DNA of 64,000 nucleotides from Sulfuracidifex metallicus DSM 6482 = JCM 9184 (GTDB lineage: Archaea > Thermoproteota > Thermoprotei_A > Sulfolobales > Sulfolobaceae), in contig CP135238.1 in NCBI GenBank assembly GCA_032834875.1, forward strand, positions 1,432,011 to 1,496,010. The letters are read 5' to 3'. Each line of letters begins with the position of its first letter. Position 1 is the stretch's first letter. The translations under genes were made by a program, and so were the position numbers. Shown here piece by piece: positions 8,275 to 17,320 of this stretch. Under the pieces are notes generated by a model, which had not been told where the DNA came from, did not search any database, and was given only the letters and a program-made list of their open reading frames with translations.

Positions 8275-8982
8275 TTAACCCCTCATTAGCTTTGCTACTA
8301 TGCTTTCGATAGGTTCATCCTCAGTTCCCATTCTTTTTATGTCTTCAAATGTGCCCATCCATACTACTTGTCCTTTGTTTATCATTATTACGTTATCAGT
8401 AAGTCTTCCTGCTACACTCATTATATGAGTTGAAACTAACATAGTGGATGATATTTTAGATAGAATTGAAATTACAGATTCTTGCGTTGGTATATCTAGA
8501 TAATTTAGAGGTTCGTCCATAAGTAATATACTTGGTTTATGCATTATTGCCAACGCTATTGAAAGCTTTTGCAGATTTCCTTGAGAGAGTTGAGAAGCCT
8601 TGTAATTCCAATATTTGCGAAGGTCCAACAAGTCTACAATCTCATATACTTGGTTCATATCAACCCCTCTGAGAGCTGCAATGTACTGCAGATTGTCGCG
8701 AACTGTCATGGTTCGATATGGTTGTGCGTTCTCTGGGAGATAGCCGGTAATTTTCCTTACCTCTACAGAACAAGGAGGTAATCCTTTAATTCTAACTGAC
8801 CCTCTATCTGGCTTAAGAAATCCCATGAGAAGTTTAAGGGTGGTGGATTTCCCGGCACCGTTAGGTCCAAGCAAAGCGAACTTTCCACCGCAAGCGATAG
8901 AAAACGTTAAACCATTAAGAGCGTTTATGTTCCCGTAACTCTTTGTAACGTTTGAAACTTCGATGCACAATTCGTTAGACAT
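8275..8982 (-). CDS. ABC transporter ATP-binding protein
   Basis: This 235-residue ATPase has all the ABC motifs: Walker [11 protein letters not shown]-loop region GYLPEN, a signature LSQGNLQK (variant of LSGGQ), Walker B ILLMDEP and the H-loop His in VSTHIM. The sequence resembles the ATPases of ABC-2 type exporters. It is the first gene of a leftward three-gene set with a 99-residue protein and a short membrane protein; no normal-length permease is adjacent. The direction of transport and the cargo cannot be told from sequence. The Gln-to-Asn/Gly change in the signature motif is within family variation. Confidence 0.9.
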   Translation of the reverse strand: MSNELCIEVSNVTKSYGNINALNGLTFSIACGGKFALLGPNGAGKSTTLKLLMGFLKPDRGSVRIKGLPPCSVEVRKITGYLPENAQPYRTMTVRDNLQYIAALRGVDMNQVYEIVDLLDLRKYWNYKASQLSQGNLQKLSIALAIMHKPSILLMDEPLNYLDIPTQESVISILSKISSTMLVSTHIMSVAGRLTDNVIMINKGQVVWMGTFEDIKRMGTEDEPIESIVAKLMRG

Positions 8983-9044
8983 TAATAAGTGATCTGTTAG
9001 GAAAGGATAAATTGTTTTCTTATATTAGTTTTACCTTATAAAAA

Positions 9045-9764
9045 TTACTGACCTTTGGGAACTGCCTTCGCTACTCTTTCTAGGTACTTTCTTGCTTCCT
9101 CCGAATCCTCCTTTGGAGACTCCTTAAAGGTAAACCACCAATCTAATCCCTTGTATTCCTGTAATCTTTTTCCTATATCTGCAATGTTTCTAGGTGGAGG
9201 AACCAGGAAATTATCTCCTATGACCTCATTATTTGGCCAGTTCGCAGGAATTGCAACCTTGTATTTATCTACCATCTGAAGCCCTTTTATCGCTCTTAGT
9301 AATTCATCTATGTTTCTACCCAATTCTAATGGATAGTACATGATGAGTCTAACCTTAGATTTATCATCAACCAGAAATACCGCCCTTACCGTGGAAGTAG
9401 CAGACTGTGCATGTATCATGCCGAGTTTTTTAGAGACTTGACCCATTGGATCCGCAATCACGGGGAATGGAACTTCAACTCCGACCTTGTCCTTTATCCA
9501 TTTTATCCATTCTATGTGGCTTATTGTGCTATCTACGCTCAATCCTATTAGCTCTACACCTAGTTTCTTGAAATCGTCAGACCTTTTTGCGAAGGCAATG
9601 AACTCAGTTGTACATACTGGAGTAAAATCTCCTGGATGAGAAAAAAGAAGGAACCACTTTCCTTTGTAGTCGTCAGGAAGAACTTTCTTTCCCTGTGTGG
9701 TTTCTACTTCTAGACGAGGAAATTCCTCTCCTATTAAAGGTATTCTATCAATTTGTGTAGACAT
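9045..9764 (-). CDS. 1-Cys peroxiredoxin (Prx6 type)
   Basis: The 239-residue enzyme reduces hydrogen peroxide and organic peroxides. The N-terminal thioredoxin-fold domain carries the peroxidatic Cys51 in [12 protein letters not shown], with the conserved Pro, Thr and Cys. A long C-terminal domain of the Prx6 type follows. No other cysteine is present. The Aeropyrum homologue, as I recall, has additional C-terminal cysteines, so this one must be recycled by an external thiol. An in-frame TTG at 9782 is possible, but the ATG at 9764 has AGGAG six bases upstream and a TATA-like ATTTAAATT at about 9797-9806, so it is preferred. Thioredoxin (62351-62752) and flavin reductases elsewhere in the window are candidate partners. 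Confidence 0.93.
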   Translation of the reverse strand: MSTQIDRIPLIGEEFPRLEVETTQGKKVLPDDYKGKWFLLFSHPGDFTPVCTTEFIAFAKRSDDFKKLGVELIGLSVDSTISHIEWIKWIKDKVGVEVPFPVIADPMGQVSKKLGMIHAQSATSTVRAVFLVDDKSKVRLIMYYPLELGRNIDELLRAIKGLQMVDKYKVAIPANWPNNEVIGDNFLVPPPRNIADIGKRLQEYKGLDWWFTFKESPKEDSEEARKYLERVAKAVPKGQ

Positions 9765-9889
9765 TTTTTCTCCTATATTCAAGTACTCAAGCTCTAATTT
9801 AAATTTAACTCTAATTGGTAGTTACTTCTAATTTAGAATCAATATAATTTAGTGATAACATAGATGAGCTTAAATCTGTTTGGAGCTTA

Positions 9890-9955
9890 AAGATTTTGAT
9901 GAGGAAGCCGCCAGAAACTGACTTTTGATGAAGGCTACTTATAACTGAACCCTCC
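9890..9955 (+). ncRNA. C/D box sRNA (2'-O-methylation guide)
   Basis: The four boxes are all present in order. Box C UGAUGA is at 9897-9902, D' CUGA at 9918-9921, C' UGAUGA at 9926-9931 and D CUGA at 9945-9948. The D'-C' spacer is 4 bases, and the two guide segments are 15 bases (9903-9917) and 13 bases (9932-9944). This is the compact archaeal architecture that assembles with L7Ae, Nop5 and fibrillarin. A TATA-like CTTAAATC (about 9869-9876) would start transcription near 9895. By the N+5 rule the methylated target bases should be a U (D' guide) and an A (D guide). I could not assign the RNA targets by eye. The exact ends are approximate. Confidence 0.85.
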
Positions 9956-10009
9956 GTATTTTAAGTTCAATTTAGGTAACTTTTTTTGTGATGAAGATAG
10001 ATTTATGTC

Positions 10010-10990
10010 ATGAGCTTTCTCTTTAAACGTAGTAAGAAGGCAATATACCATATAGATTCTTTGGATAAAAACATGAAGATTGCGATAAAAACTATAATAG
10101 ACTGTTCAATCTCTGACGTTGCTAAAGCTTACGGTCTACGTTATGCTATTCCGAAGTGGGGAGAGCCTATTTTCGTGCCTTATGGAGAGTTAGATGGTGA
10201 ATTCAATAGTACTAGGGAAGCATATTCTAGAATAGAGGAGGCAATTAACGAATCATCTAAAGAAGGAATATCTCAATTTAAGAGTTGGTATCCTAACTCT
10301 CAGATCCTGAATCAATATAGAATTTCTTATTATTCTTTTACAGATGAGCATTATGGTTACATTGCAGGAATAGGTGCTGATCCGCTAATAACGCATAGTT
10401 ATTTCCAACTACCTGAGTTAAAGGGCAAAAATGTATTTATATTATCTCCAGCTCTCTCTTCAGTTACGGATTTCCCATTCTTAGATAACATTTATCAATA
10501 CAAAAAAGAAATAATAGAATCCTATTCATGGGCGAATTCACAGTTTCATTCCAAGTACGACAAGGATAACAGCTATGATGAGGAGCTTGGAATGTACTTT
10601 ATGGGAATATTGATGGATAAAATTAGAAAGAGAGTAGAGAAAAATGCTAGAAATCAAATTGAAAATGCGGACGTTTTGGTAGTTCCATTGTTTGTGGGCC
10701 AGAACAAGTATGGACATGGTGAATCAATTAAGGAAAGATGGATCGACTCAGAATTTTACAGGAAGTCCATGTACCATGAGCTTGAAGCTTTACCCGCAAT
10801 ATGGAACACCGAAAGCGCAGGGAACTTAATTATGAATTCTATAGGGAAATTCTCTACATTAGTTCTTTTATTTGATAAAGGAGTTCCTAGCATGGAAAAA
10901 TGTAAGGAAGAATGTCTCTCTCAGTACATAGGACCCATGAGGGTAGTCGAAGATAAGGAAAGATATAAGATCATTGAACTTGTGAAATAA
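10010..10990 (+). CDS. Hypothetical protein, 326 residues
   Basis: I do not recognise this soluble protein. It contains a segment ENADVLVVPLFVGQNKYGHG and a later strand-like TLVLLFDKGVP, which hint at an alpha/beta fold. Two cysteines lie near the C terminus (EKCKEECLSQ) and one near the N terminus. There is no signal peptide or membrane segment. The start is ATG 10010, about 55 bases downstream of the C/D sRNA. It ends in a 20-base convergent overlap with the leftward DUF929 gene. The segment with conserved His and Gly (around residue 240) is faintly like cobalamin-type chelatases, but not enough to name it. Confidence 0.6.
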   Translation: MSFLFKRSKKAIYHIDSLDKNMKIAIKTIIDCSISDVAKAYGLRYAIPKWGEPIFVPYGELDGEFNSTREAYSRIEEAINESSKEGISQFKSWYPNSQILNQYRISYYSFTDEHYGYIAGIGADPLITHSYFQLPELKGKNVFILSPALSSVTDFPFLDNIYQYKKEIIESYSWANSQFHSKYDKDNSYDEELGMYFMGILMDKIRKRVEKNARNQIENADVLVVPLFVGQNKYGHGESIKERWIDSEFYRKSMYHELEALPAIWNTESAGNLIMNSIGKFSTLVLLFDKGVPSMEKCKEECLSQYIGPMRVVEDKERYKIIELVK

Positions 10991-11843
10991 CGTAATTAAT
11001 TACTTGGCTTCCTTGGTCTATCATTGTTTTTACACTGCCATTTGTAATATCGTTAGATTTTAGTTGAGAGTATAACTGCTCGGCGTATTGTTGCGCTGCA
11101 GTAGCAGATGATTGTCCTATTACATCTGGGTTCATTGGTGATACGAAACCTATTTCCATGTAAGTTCCTCCTGGTCCTGTTATTATTATTAGTGTAGCTA
11201 TATGAGGTGCCGGAGTAGAGTATGCTATAGAATCGTTTAGACCAGAACTTGTAGTAACTATAGGAGTATCTACCTCATATTCCTTAACTAAGTTATATAT
11301 CCAAGGAGCGAAACTAAGATTATCCTTTATTTCTTGTAAACCTATTGTTACCGCACTGCCGTTAGTAGGGTTAACAGGAACACCAGTTGGTGTTGCAGTC
11401 AAATTTTCATTATAGATATAAAGAAAATGGAAGTCCACATTTGAATTTGGCTTTGGTTGATATCCTTCAAACCATAGTGCTGGAATAAAGGGTATGTTAG
11501 GCTCGCTTAATGAGTGTCCTGGTGTAGCATTAACGGTGCCATATTGAGTTAGTACTTTATATAAAGCCCATGAATCCGTAGCTCCATATGGGCATCCATA
11601 CCAACTTATGAAATAAATCTGTACTGTGCTATTCCCAGCATAATTTTGATTATTTACTTTAAAGAATTTAAAAGGAGCAGGAGAGCTTGATATATAACTT
11701 GCAGGCGAGAAAACTGGATGGCTATAGGAAGTGAAGCCAACTAAAGCAACTATGAGTACTCCCAATACTATGAATGGAATGTAAATTAGCTTGCTATCTT
11801 GTCTCTTAGTCTTTGTTTTCCTATCAGCTTTTCTCTTTGCCAT
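10971..11843 (-). CDS. Membrane-anchored DUF929-family extracytoplasmic protein
   Basis: The 290-residue protein has a very basic N-terminal tail, one transmembrane helix (about residues 20-40, IPFIVLGVLIVALVGFTSY) and a large domain outside the membrane with several Asn-x-Ser/Thr sites. The domain begins with a thioredoxin-like strand followed by a single-cysteine motif, FISWYGCPYGAT. This pattern matches the Sulfolobus family DUF929. A paralogue with the same motif lies at 16062-16787. The lone cysteine in a thioredoxin-like setting suggests a role in thiol chemistry or in binding a metal or cofactor at the cell surface, but no function is established. It overlaps the convergent neighbour by 20 bases. 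Confidence 0.8.
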   Translation of the reverse strand: MAKRKADRKTKTKRQDSKLIYIPFIVLGVLIVALVGFTSYSHPVFSPASYISSSPAPFKFFKVNNQNYAGNSTVQIYFISWYGCPYGATDSWALYKVLTQYGTVNATPGHSLSEPNIPFIPALWFEGYQPKPNSNVDFHFLYIYNENLTATPTGVPVNPTNGSAVTIGLQEIKDNLSFAPWIYNLVKEYEVDTPIVTTSSGLNDSIAYSTPAPHIATLIIITGPGGTYMEIGFVSPMNPDVIGQSSATAAQQYAEQLYSQLKSNDITNGSVKTMIDQGSQVINYVISQVQ

Positions 11844-11954
11844 CGTGTTATAGAGTATTTCTAAATAATAAAAAACTCATCCTAGTTTTAGCATCTATCA
11901 AATGATAGTCCTGAAAGTAAAAAATTCTTATTAATTTATACCTTGAAATCAATC

Positions 11955-12000
11955 AAGCTGAAATAGTGATGTATTTGCCGAGTACTGAATTGTGATGTAA
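11955..12000 (+). repeat. Tandem CTGA/GTGATGTA repeat, possible degenerate C/D sRNA
   Basis: CTGAAATAGTGATGTA (11958-11973) is followed 27 bases later by CTGAATTGTGATGTA (11985-11999). Read as RNA, GUGAUGU, 12 bases, CUGA, 3 bases, GUGAUGU has the order C, guide, D', C'. The last base of box C is off consensus and no final CUGA follows. It may be a reduced C/D RNA or a pair of direct-repeat protein sites between two divergent genes. Confidence 0.35.
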
Positions 12001-12141
12001 CTTAAAATGACTTGGCTATTTAATAAGGATATAGAAATAAATTAAAAGAAGCTATTTGTAGCATAAATTACCTTATGACTAATGTAGAAGCAATTTTACA
12101 AAAAGTATTCTAATATATATACCGTTAAGCATTTTTCTATT

Positions 12142-12738
12142 ATGGAGTTGAGAGTAGAGGAATCGGAGGATCTTCTAATGCCTCCACTTAAGGAATATAC
12201 TTACATTTGTGGAGATATAGTAAGCGAGACTAAGTGTAATGGTTCTCTTTTATTTAGGGATCCAGATTACGTAACGTTGAACATGACTGATATGATTATG
12301 TCAATGAGTCTTCAAGGAGCGTTGAGATCTAAACTCAGAGGAAGGAAACTTGATAGATGGCTATCTTACGTTTCTAAATATAGAATTGAAGTCAACCAAA
12401 AGGAATTTGCTTCAGTTCTCAAGTTAGGTTCAGTAATTACCCTCTACGTTGACGGAATCGATATTGACGGTATTTCAGGAGATTTTGCGATGAAAGAAAT
12501 TCGTGTAGTTGGCACGGGATACAACGTTGATAGAATAGTAGATGCTCTAGTTGAGCTTACTCCAAGATTGATCACAGTACAACTAAGGCAGGGAGTTTGG
12601 TTTATGGTTACTAGTTATACTTCAATGTTTATTGACACTGCAGTTAAAAAGAAGCTTTTCCAGTTTATTAATATAAGGAGAATGGTTTGTAAGAAAATTA
12701 TTTCTAAGGAGAAAACTAGAATATGCTATCTTGATTAG
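12142..12738 (+). CDS. Hypothetical protein, 198 residues
   Basis: I do not recognise this protein. It is soluble, has cysteines at ICGD and TKCNG near the N terminus (about residues 23 and 32) and two more near the C terminus, and a mixed strand and helix pattern. A TATA-like ATATATAT run (about 12112-12120) lies about 25 bases before the ATG, so the start is well supported and probably leaderless. It overlaps the convergent helicase gene by 4 bases at the 3' end. No domain or partner can be named. Confidence 0.6.
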   Translation: MELRVEESEDLLMPPLKEYTYICGDIVSETKCNGSLLFRDPDYVTLNMTDMIMSMSLQGALRSKLRGRKLDRWLSYVSKYRIEVNQKEFASVLKLGSVITLYVDGIDIDGISGDFAMKEIRVVGTGYNVDRIVDALVELTPRLITVQLRQGVWFMVTSYTSMFIDTAVKKKLFQFINIRRMVCKKIISKEKTRICYLD

Positions 12739-13808
12739 GAGTTAGCTGTTTCTTTACTTTCTAGTTTTTTCGATAGATTTTTCATCCTGTTTACTATTTC
12801 TCTTTCCCTTGTAGTATAGAGAGTAATTGCAACACCGTTACGTCCCATCCTGCCCGTTCTACCGACTCTGTGTATGTAAGTTTCTACGTCTCTAGGGGCG
12901 TCGAAATTAACCACCAAATCTACGTCTATGACGTCTATTCCACGTGAAGCTAGGTCTGTAGAAACTAAAACGTTTCTCTTTCCCTCCCTGAAAAGTCTCA
13001 GGTTCTGTTCTCTCTTAGCTTGAGGCAGATCTCCGTACATTACTGAGGCTCTATATCCTAAATCCCAAAGAGAATTGTATAGCATCTTTGCTCTCTCTTT
13101 TGTTCTCGTAAAAACTATTATTTTTCCTCTATTTGAATTTAATAATTCTCTTAACTTAGATACCTTATCTGTCCAGTCATTTCTAGTTTCAACGAACCTT
13201 TGTTCTACCTCTTCTACTGGTTTGTATTCATCCAGCTTTATTAATTCAGCACATCTAGAAAATTCTCTAGCTAAACTTTCTACTTCTGGAGGAACCGTAG
13301 CAGAGAAGAAACCGAAAACCTTGGGAGTCGTATGCTTAAGAATCATTCTGACGTCATCTACGAATCCCATATCAAACATTCTATCTACTTCATCAACTAC
13401 AGCAGCCTGAAATTGTGAGAAATCAAGTTTATCCTTGCTCCACAAATCCAGTAACCTTCCAGGAGTTCCAACTACAATCTTAGCACTCCTCAATTCATTT
13501 AACTGTGAAGTGTACCCGACTCCTCCTATAATTGTAGCAACATTTATTCCCTTATATTTTCCTAATTTCTTAAATTCATCAGAAACTTGACCTGCAAGTT
13601 CTCTAGTTGGAGTAATAACTAATGAAGGGTAACCTAACTGAAGAAGAGGAAGCACATACGATGCAGTCTTTCCAGATCCAGTTTTAGCTTGAACTATTAC
13701 GCTTTTGGTTTGAAGCAATAATGGAATAGCTCTCTCCTGCACTTGGGTAAGACTATTATAACCAGCATCGGACAAAGCTCTCCTTATTTGCTCGTCAAAA
13801 TTTATCAT
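12735..13808 (-). CDS. DEAD-box family RNA helicase (DEVD variant)
   Basis: This 357-residue ATP-dependent helicase contains the two RecA-like domains and little else. The motifs in order are Q motif (YNSLTQVQERAIP), motif I AKTGSGKT, Ia PTRELAGQ, II DEVD in place of DEAD, III SAT, V STDLASRGID and VI HRVGRTGRMG. It would unwind or remodel RNA duplexes, for example in ribosome assembly or in cold response. The change to DEVD keeps both acidic residues needed for magnesium and ATP. The ORF lacks long extensions, making it a minimal helicase. It faces the NRAMP-like gene across a 131-base divergent region. Confidence 0.95.
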   Translation of the reverse strand: MINFDEQIRRALSDAGYNSLTQVQERAIPLLLQTKSVIVQAKTGSGKTASYVLPLLQLGYPSLVITPTRELAGQVSDEFKKLGKYKGINVATIIGGVGYTSQLNELRSAKIVVGTPGRLLDLWSKDKLDFSQFQAAVVDEVDRMFDMGFVDDVRMILKHTTPKVFGFFSATVPPEVESLAREFSRCAELIKLDEYKPVEEVEQRFVETRNDWTDKVSKLRELLNSNRGKIIVFTRTKERAKMLYNSLWDLGYRASVMYGDLPQAKREQNLRLFREGKRNVLVSTDLASRGIDVIDVDLVVNFDAPRDVETYIHRVGRTGRMGRNGVAITLYTTREREIVNRMKNLSKKLESKETANS

Positions 13809-13939
13809 ACTTTACATCAATCAAGCTGGACTTTAAACTTATGCAATTTTTCTTTTTCTTTTTTATTGATTATTTCTATACTTTTCTAACTTTTACGCCT
13901 CATCGTAAAGTTTAATAATTATGAACGTTAAATGAAAAT

Positions 13940-15085
13940 GTGAGTATTAAAGGGGTTTTCAGGGAATGGGGTCCGGCGTGGCTAGTGATGATAGCTAACA
14001 TGGATGCTGCTAGCCTTATAACTGCAGCCCAGAACGGAGTTCAGTACGGTTATGGTTTAATTTGGTTTGTGCTTCTTCTCAGTGTTCCCCTTTATTTAGT
14101 TCAAGAAGTATCAGGAAGAATAGGTATAGCCACCGGAAAGGGACTAGCTGAAATATTGAGAGAGAACATGGGAAAGAAAGTAGCTTCGATTGCAGCTTTT
14201 CCTATGGCGATAATTGATTTCGTTAGCTATGCGGCAGAATATACTGGAATAGCTGTAGGCATGGAATTTGTAGGTATATCACCATTAGTCTCAGTGCCTA
14301 CAGCTTACTTTTTGCATCTGTTGCTTGTTTATAAAAGACAATATATGAGGGTAGAGAAGTACCTTATAATAGGTTCCATTTTCATGATATTAATTTACGT
14401 TATGGCAGCTGCGTTTAGGGGTTATGATCCTTACTCTTCTCCATTTCTGTTTTCTACGTCTAGGAGCTTTATCTTCCTGGCTGCTGCTAACATAGGAGCG
14501 GTAGTAATGCCTTTTATGTTGTTTTATCAAGCTTCAGCAACAGCGGAGAAAAGGATCAAAAGTCTCAAACTCATGAGGGTAGAGACCCTTATAGGAGCAT
14601 TGGTTTCAGAATCTCTGATGGTCGCAATAGAGGTAGCTTCAACAGGACTTAACTCTGCTAACTTTCAAAATACTGTGTTAATAGCAAGGTCTCTTTCTTC
14701 CTTAGCAGGACCTTATTCCCCTTTAATTTTTGGTCTTGCATTGGTTCTCTCAGGCTTCATAGCTTTAGTTATAATATCCTTAGGTAGTGCTTGGGGAGTA
14801 ACAGAAGCTCTTGGCATAGGAAGACGAAATTGGTTCAAGGTCTATTTGGCAGAATCCATTCCAGCAGCTATACTTCCCTTAATATCGCAGTCTTTAATTA
14901 ATTTGATCTTAAACTTAATGGTATTTGAGGTACTTGCTCTTGTCTTTCCCATAATTCTAATGGGCTTAATAATTTCAAATAGGAAAATAATGAGAAATTA
15001 CGCTTCAAGTAAGAAGGGAATGATAGTTTATTGGGTTGTAGTCTCGTTAATTATAAGTGGAGGATTTCTTGCGTTAATCTATTGA
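13940..15085 (+). CDS. Divergent NRAMP-family transporter
   Basis: The 381-residue membrane protein has about 11 hydrophobic segments and aligns by eye with NRAMP transporters. The start EWGPAWLVMIANMDAASL matches the first helix, and MPFMLFYQASATAE matches helix 6. The metal-binding sequence of classical Mn/Fe importers, DPGN, is replaced by DAAS (Asp22-Ser25). The helix 6 methionine (Met190, in MPF) is present. These changes suggest a different ion preference, such as magnesium or another divalent metal, or a lost one. The start is GTG 13940; the ATG two bases before hits a stop at once. It is a stand-alone gene. Confidence 0.8.
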   Translation: MSIKGVFREWGPAWLVMIANMDAASLITAAQNGVQYGYGLIWFVLLLSVPLYLVQEVSGRIGIATGKGLAEILRENMGKKVASIAAFPMAIIDFVSYAAEYTGIAVGMEFVGISPLVSVPTAYFLHLLLVYKRQYMRVEKYLIIGSIFMILIYVMAAAFRGYDPYSSPFLFSTSRSFIFLAAANIGAVVMPFMLFYQASATAEKRIKSLKLMRVETLIGALVSESLMVAIEVASTGLNSANFQNTVLIARSLSSLAGPYSPLIFGLALVLSGFIALVIISLGSAWGVTEALGIGRRNWFKVYLAESIPAAILPLISQSLINLILNLMVFEVLALVFPIILMGLIISNRKIMRNYASSKKGMIVYWVVVSLIISGGFLALIY

Positions 15086-15171
15086 CAACATTATGAAATT
15101 TCTTTAATTCAAAATATATATTACTTCTTAATATTGATTAACTCTAGCTGATAAAAAAACTTTATATGTAT

Positions 15172-15554
<383 letters not shown>

Positions 15555-15595
15555 CTTTTTTAAAATGTTTTTTATTTCTAAATTGGCATCTAGAT

Positions 15596-16006
15596 TTGCT
15601 TTCGGATGTTCCAAATAAGGAAAGTAATATTTCAGGTCTTTTAGGTGCACGTGTACTTCGTCTAGATCAAGGCGAATGTGAAGTAGAAATTCCATTTAAG
15701 CCAGAACTTACTAGAAGGGGAGGTGTTATGAACGGAGGCATAATATCCACTGCGATAGACTTTACTTGTGGTTTAGCAGTTAGCTCTGTAAATGATGGAA
15801 TAGATCAAGTCACACAGGAATTAAAGGTGAACTTTCTAGAGCCAATGTTCAAGGGTCCTTTCAAGTGTCACGCTAAGGTGATAAGAAAGGGAAAGACTAC
15901 GGTTGTAGTATACGCAGAATTTGTAGATAGCGAATGTAGGATCGGTGCAGTCTCTCTAGGAACTTGGTTTATCATAAGGGACAGAAAGATCTCTTCGTCA
16001 ACATAA
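15596..16006 (+). CDS. PaaI-like hotdog-fold thioesterase
   Basis: The 136-residue protein has the hotdog-fold acyl-CoA thioesterase pattern. RRGGVMNGGIISTAIDFTCG corresponds to the conserved loop and central helix with the catalytic acidic residue, and TQELKVNFLEPMFKGPFKC matches the following strands. It would hydrolyse acyl- or aryl-CoA esters. The start is TTG 15596, as no ATG lies in frame nearby. The gene follows the ferredoxin gene after 41 bases, which include a T run, so co-transcription is uncertain. The substrate is not predictable. Confidence 0.8.
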   Translation: MLSDVPNKESNISGLLGARVLRLDQGECEVEIPFKPELTRRGGVMNGGIISTAIDFTCGLAVSSVNDGIDQVTQELKVNFLEPMFKGPFKCHAKVIRKGKTTVVVYAEFVDSECRIGAVSLGTWFIIRDRKISSST

Positions 16007-16061
16007 GCCAAATTAGTCCAAGCTAAGATTTAGATAAATTTTCATTCAAAGATTTTTGTTT

Positions 16062-16787
16062 TTAATTATATCCAGAAGCATCTATTATAGTTATAATTGT
16101 ATTAGAGGTTTTGATCACAGTTGGATTTGCCAATAGTTGCTCTTCATTTATTGGTCCTTTAGTCTGTACAGATAAAGAAGATGGATTTAATTGATTTAGA
16201 TACCCAATTAGAATCCACGTCCCGTTAGGACCAGTAATTATGAGCGTAGTTGGTATATGAGGAGGGTTTCCCAAGTAAGCTGGAGATGAAAGTGACAAAC
16301 CAGTAAAGATGTTTCTATCGTTGACATCATACTTATCTACTAGCGTATAGATCCACTTAGGAGCTTCTACTTTAAGCTCGTTTAATCCTCCACTGACCAA
16401 GTTAGCCATGTAAGTTCCATTTGGTGAGGCATTGAGATATTGATTGTATAAATATATGACATGGAAAGATAGGCTAGAATTTGGCCTGAAGTTTAAAAAA
16501 ATAAGACCAGGAACATATCCGCCGACGTCGCTCTCATATATAGAATAATGACTTGCTGCACTTATGTTACCAAAATGAGAAAGAGCGTCGTAAAGGGGCC
16601 ATGACAAAGAAGCCCCATAAGGGCATCCGTACCAGCTTATTAAATAAACAGTCACTTTTTTACTATATCCTGTATTGCTTACTTTAATAAAATGGAACAT
16701 CTCGTTAGGAAGAATCGTAGGAAGTACTAAAACCGCAAAAAATAGCAATGAGAGAACTATTGCAGCAATATAGCCTAATCTTTTCAT
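16062..16787 (-). CDS. Membrane-anchored DUF929-family protein, second copy
   Basis: The 241-residue protein has a short basic start, one N-terminal transmembrane helix (GYIAAIVLSLLFFAVLVLPT) and an external domain with the motif LISWYGCPYGAS, the same as in the paralogue at 10971-11843. Shared segments also include ITGPNGTW (ITGPGGTY in the other) and a series of Asn-x-Ser/Thr sites. ATG 16787 is preferred over the TTG two codons before it, with AAAGG upstream and a TATA-like ATTATAAAC at 16809-16818. The two copies lie 4 kb apart, separated by unrelated genes, so they are probably an old duplication. Function is unknown. Confidence 0.8.
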   Translation of the reverse strand: MKRLGYIAAIVLSLLFFAVLVLPTILPNEMFHFIKVSNTGYSKKVTVYLISWYGCPYGASLSWPLYDALSHFGNISAASHYSIYESDVGGYVPGLIFLNFRPNSSLSFHVIYLYNQYLNASPNGTYMANLVSGGLNELKVEAPKWIYTLVDKYDVNDRNIFTGLSLSSPAYLGNPPHIPTTLIITGPNGTWILIGYLNQLNPSSLSVQTKGPINEEQLLANPTVIKTSNTIITIIDASGYN

Positions 16788-16819
16788 AATCAACCTTTAT
16801 TTTCTCATGTTTATAATTC

Positions 16820-17289
16820 CTTTCGAATTATCTCTTGATGTTTTTCTTGTCCTTTATTTAAAGTCTAGCTTTTCCTAGAACTGCTGTGTTGATATCATTT
16901 CTTGTGATAATTGGCTTAAAAGGCATTTAAGTGGATTTTTTGAAGTTTCATCTCATGTTATAAATAAGTAGGTTTTAGAAGTTTTATTAGGAGGAATTAC
17001 AGATTTTTTCTTTCTTTGTTATTGCTTTGGAAAACGCATCCATTAGGTGATAGGTTTCTCTCTAGGTTAGCTGTAATCTTACTTCTTATGAGGGACTTTT
17101 AGTGGCTTATCAGCGAGTTTCACAAAAGTCCTTTTTTAAAAATAATATTGAACATGTCACCTCTTGCAAAGTATAATTTAGTTAATATTTTTAATACTAA
17201 AAAGTTATATAATAATTTAGCATTATTATTAAGAATATTACATGAATTATTACTGATAAAATTTTTTATATAAGTACATCTTGGGAAAA
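16820..17289. other. Long AT-rich intergenic region, no gene recognised
   Basis: This is the longest gap in the window. It contains no open frame that looks coding on either strand, no tRNA and no clean C/D box set, although several TGATA stretches occur. AGGAGGAATTAC (about 16991-17002) looks like a ribosome site but no sensible frame follows it. It could hold a small RNA or a decayed gene; I cannot show either. Confidence 0.35.
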
Positions 17290-17320
17290 AGGTTAAAAAC
17301 TTTAGGTACCTAATATATCT

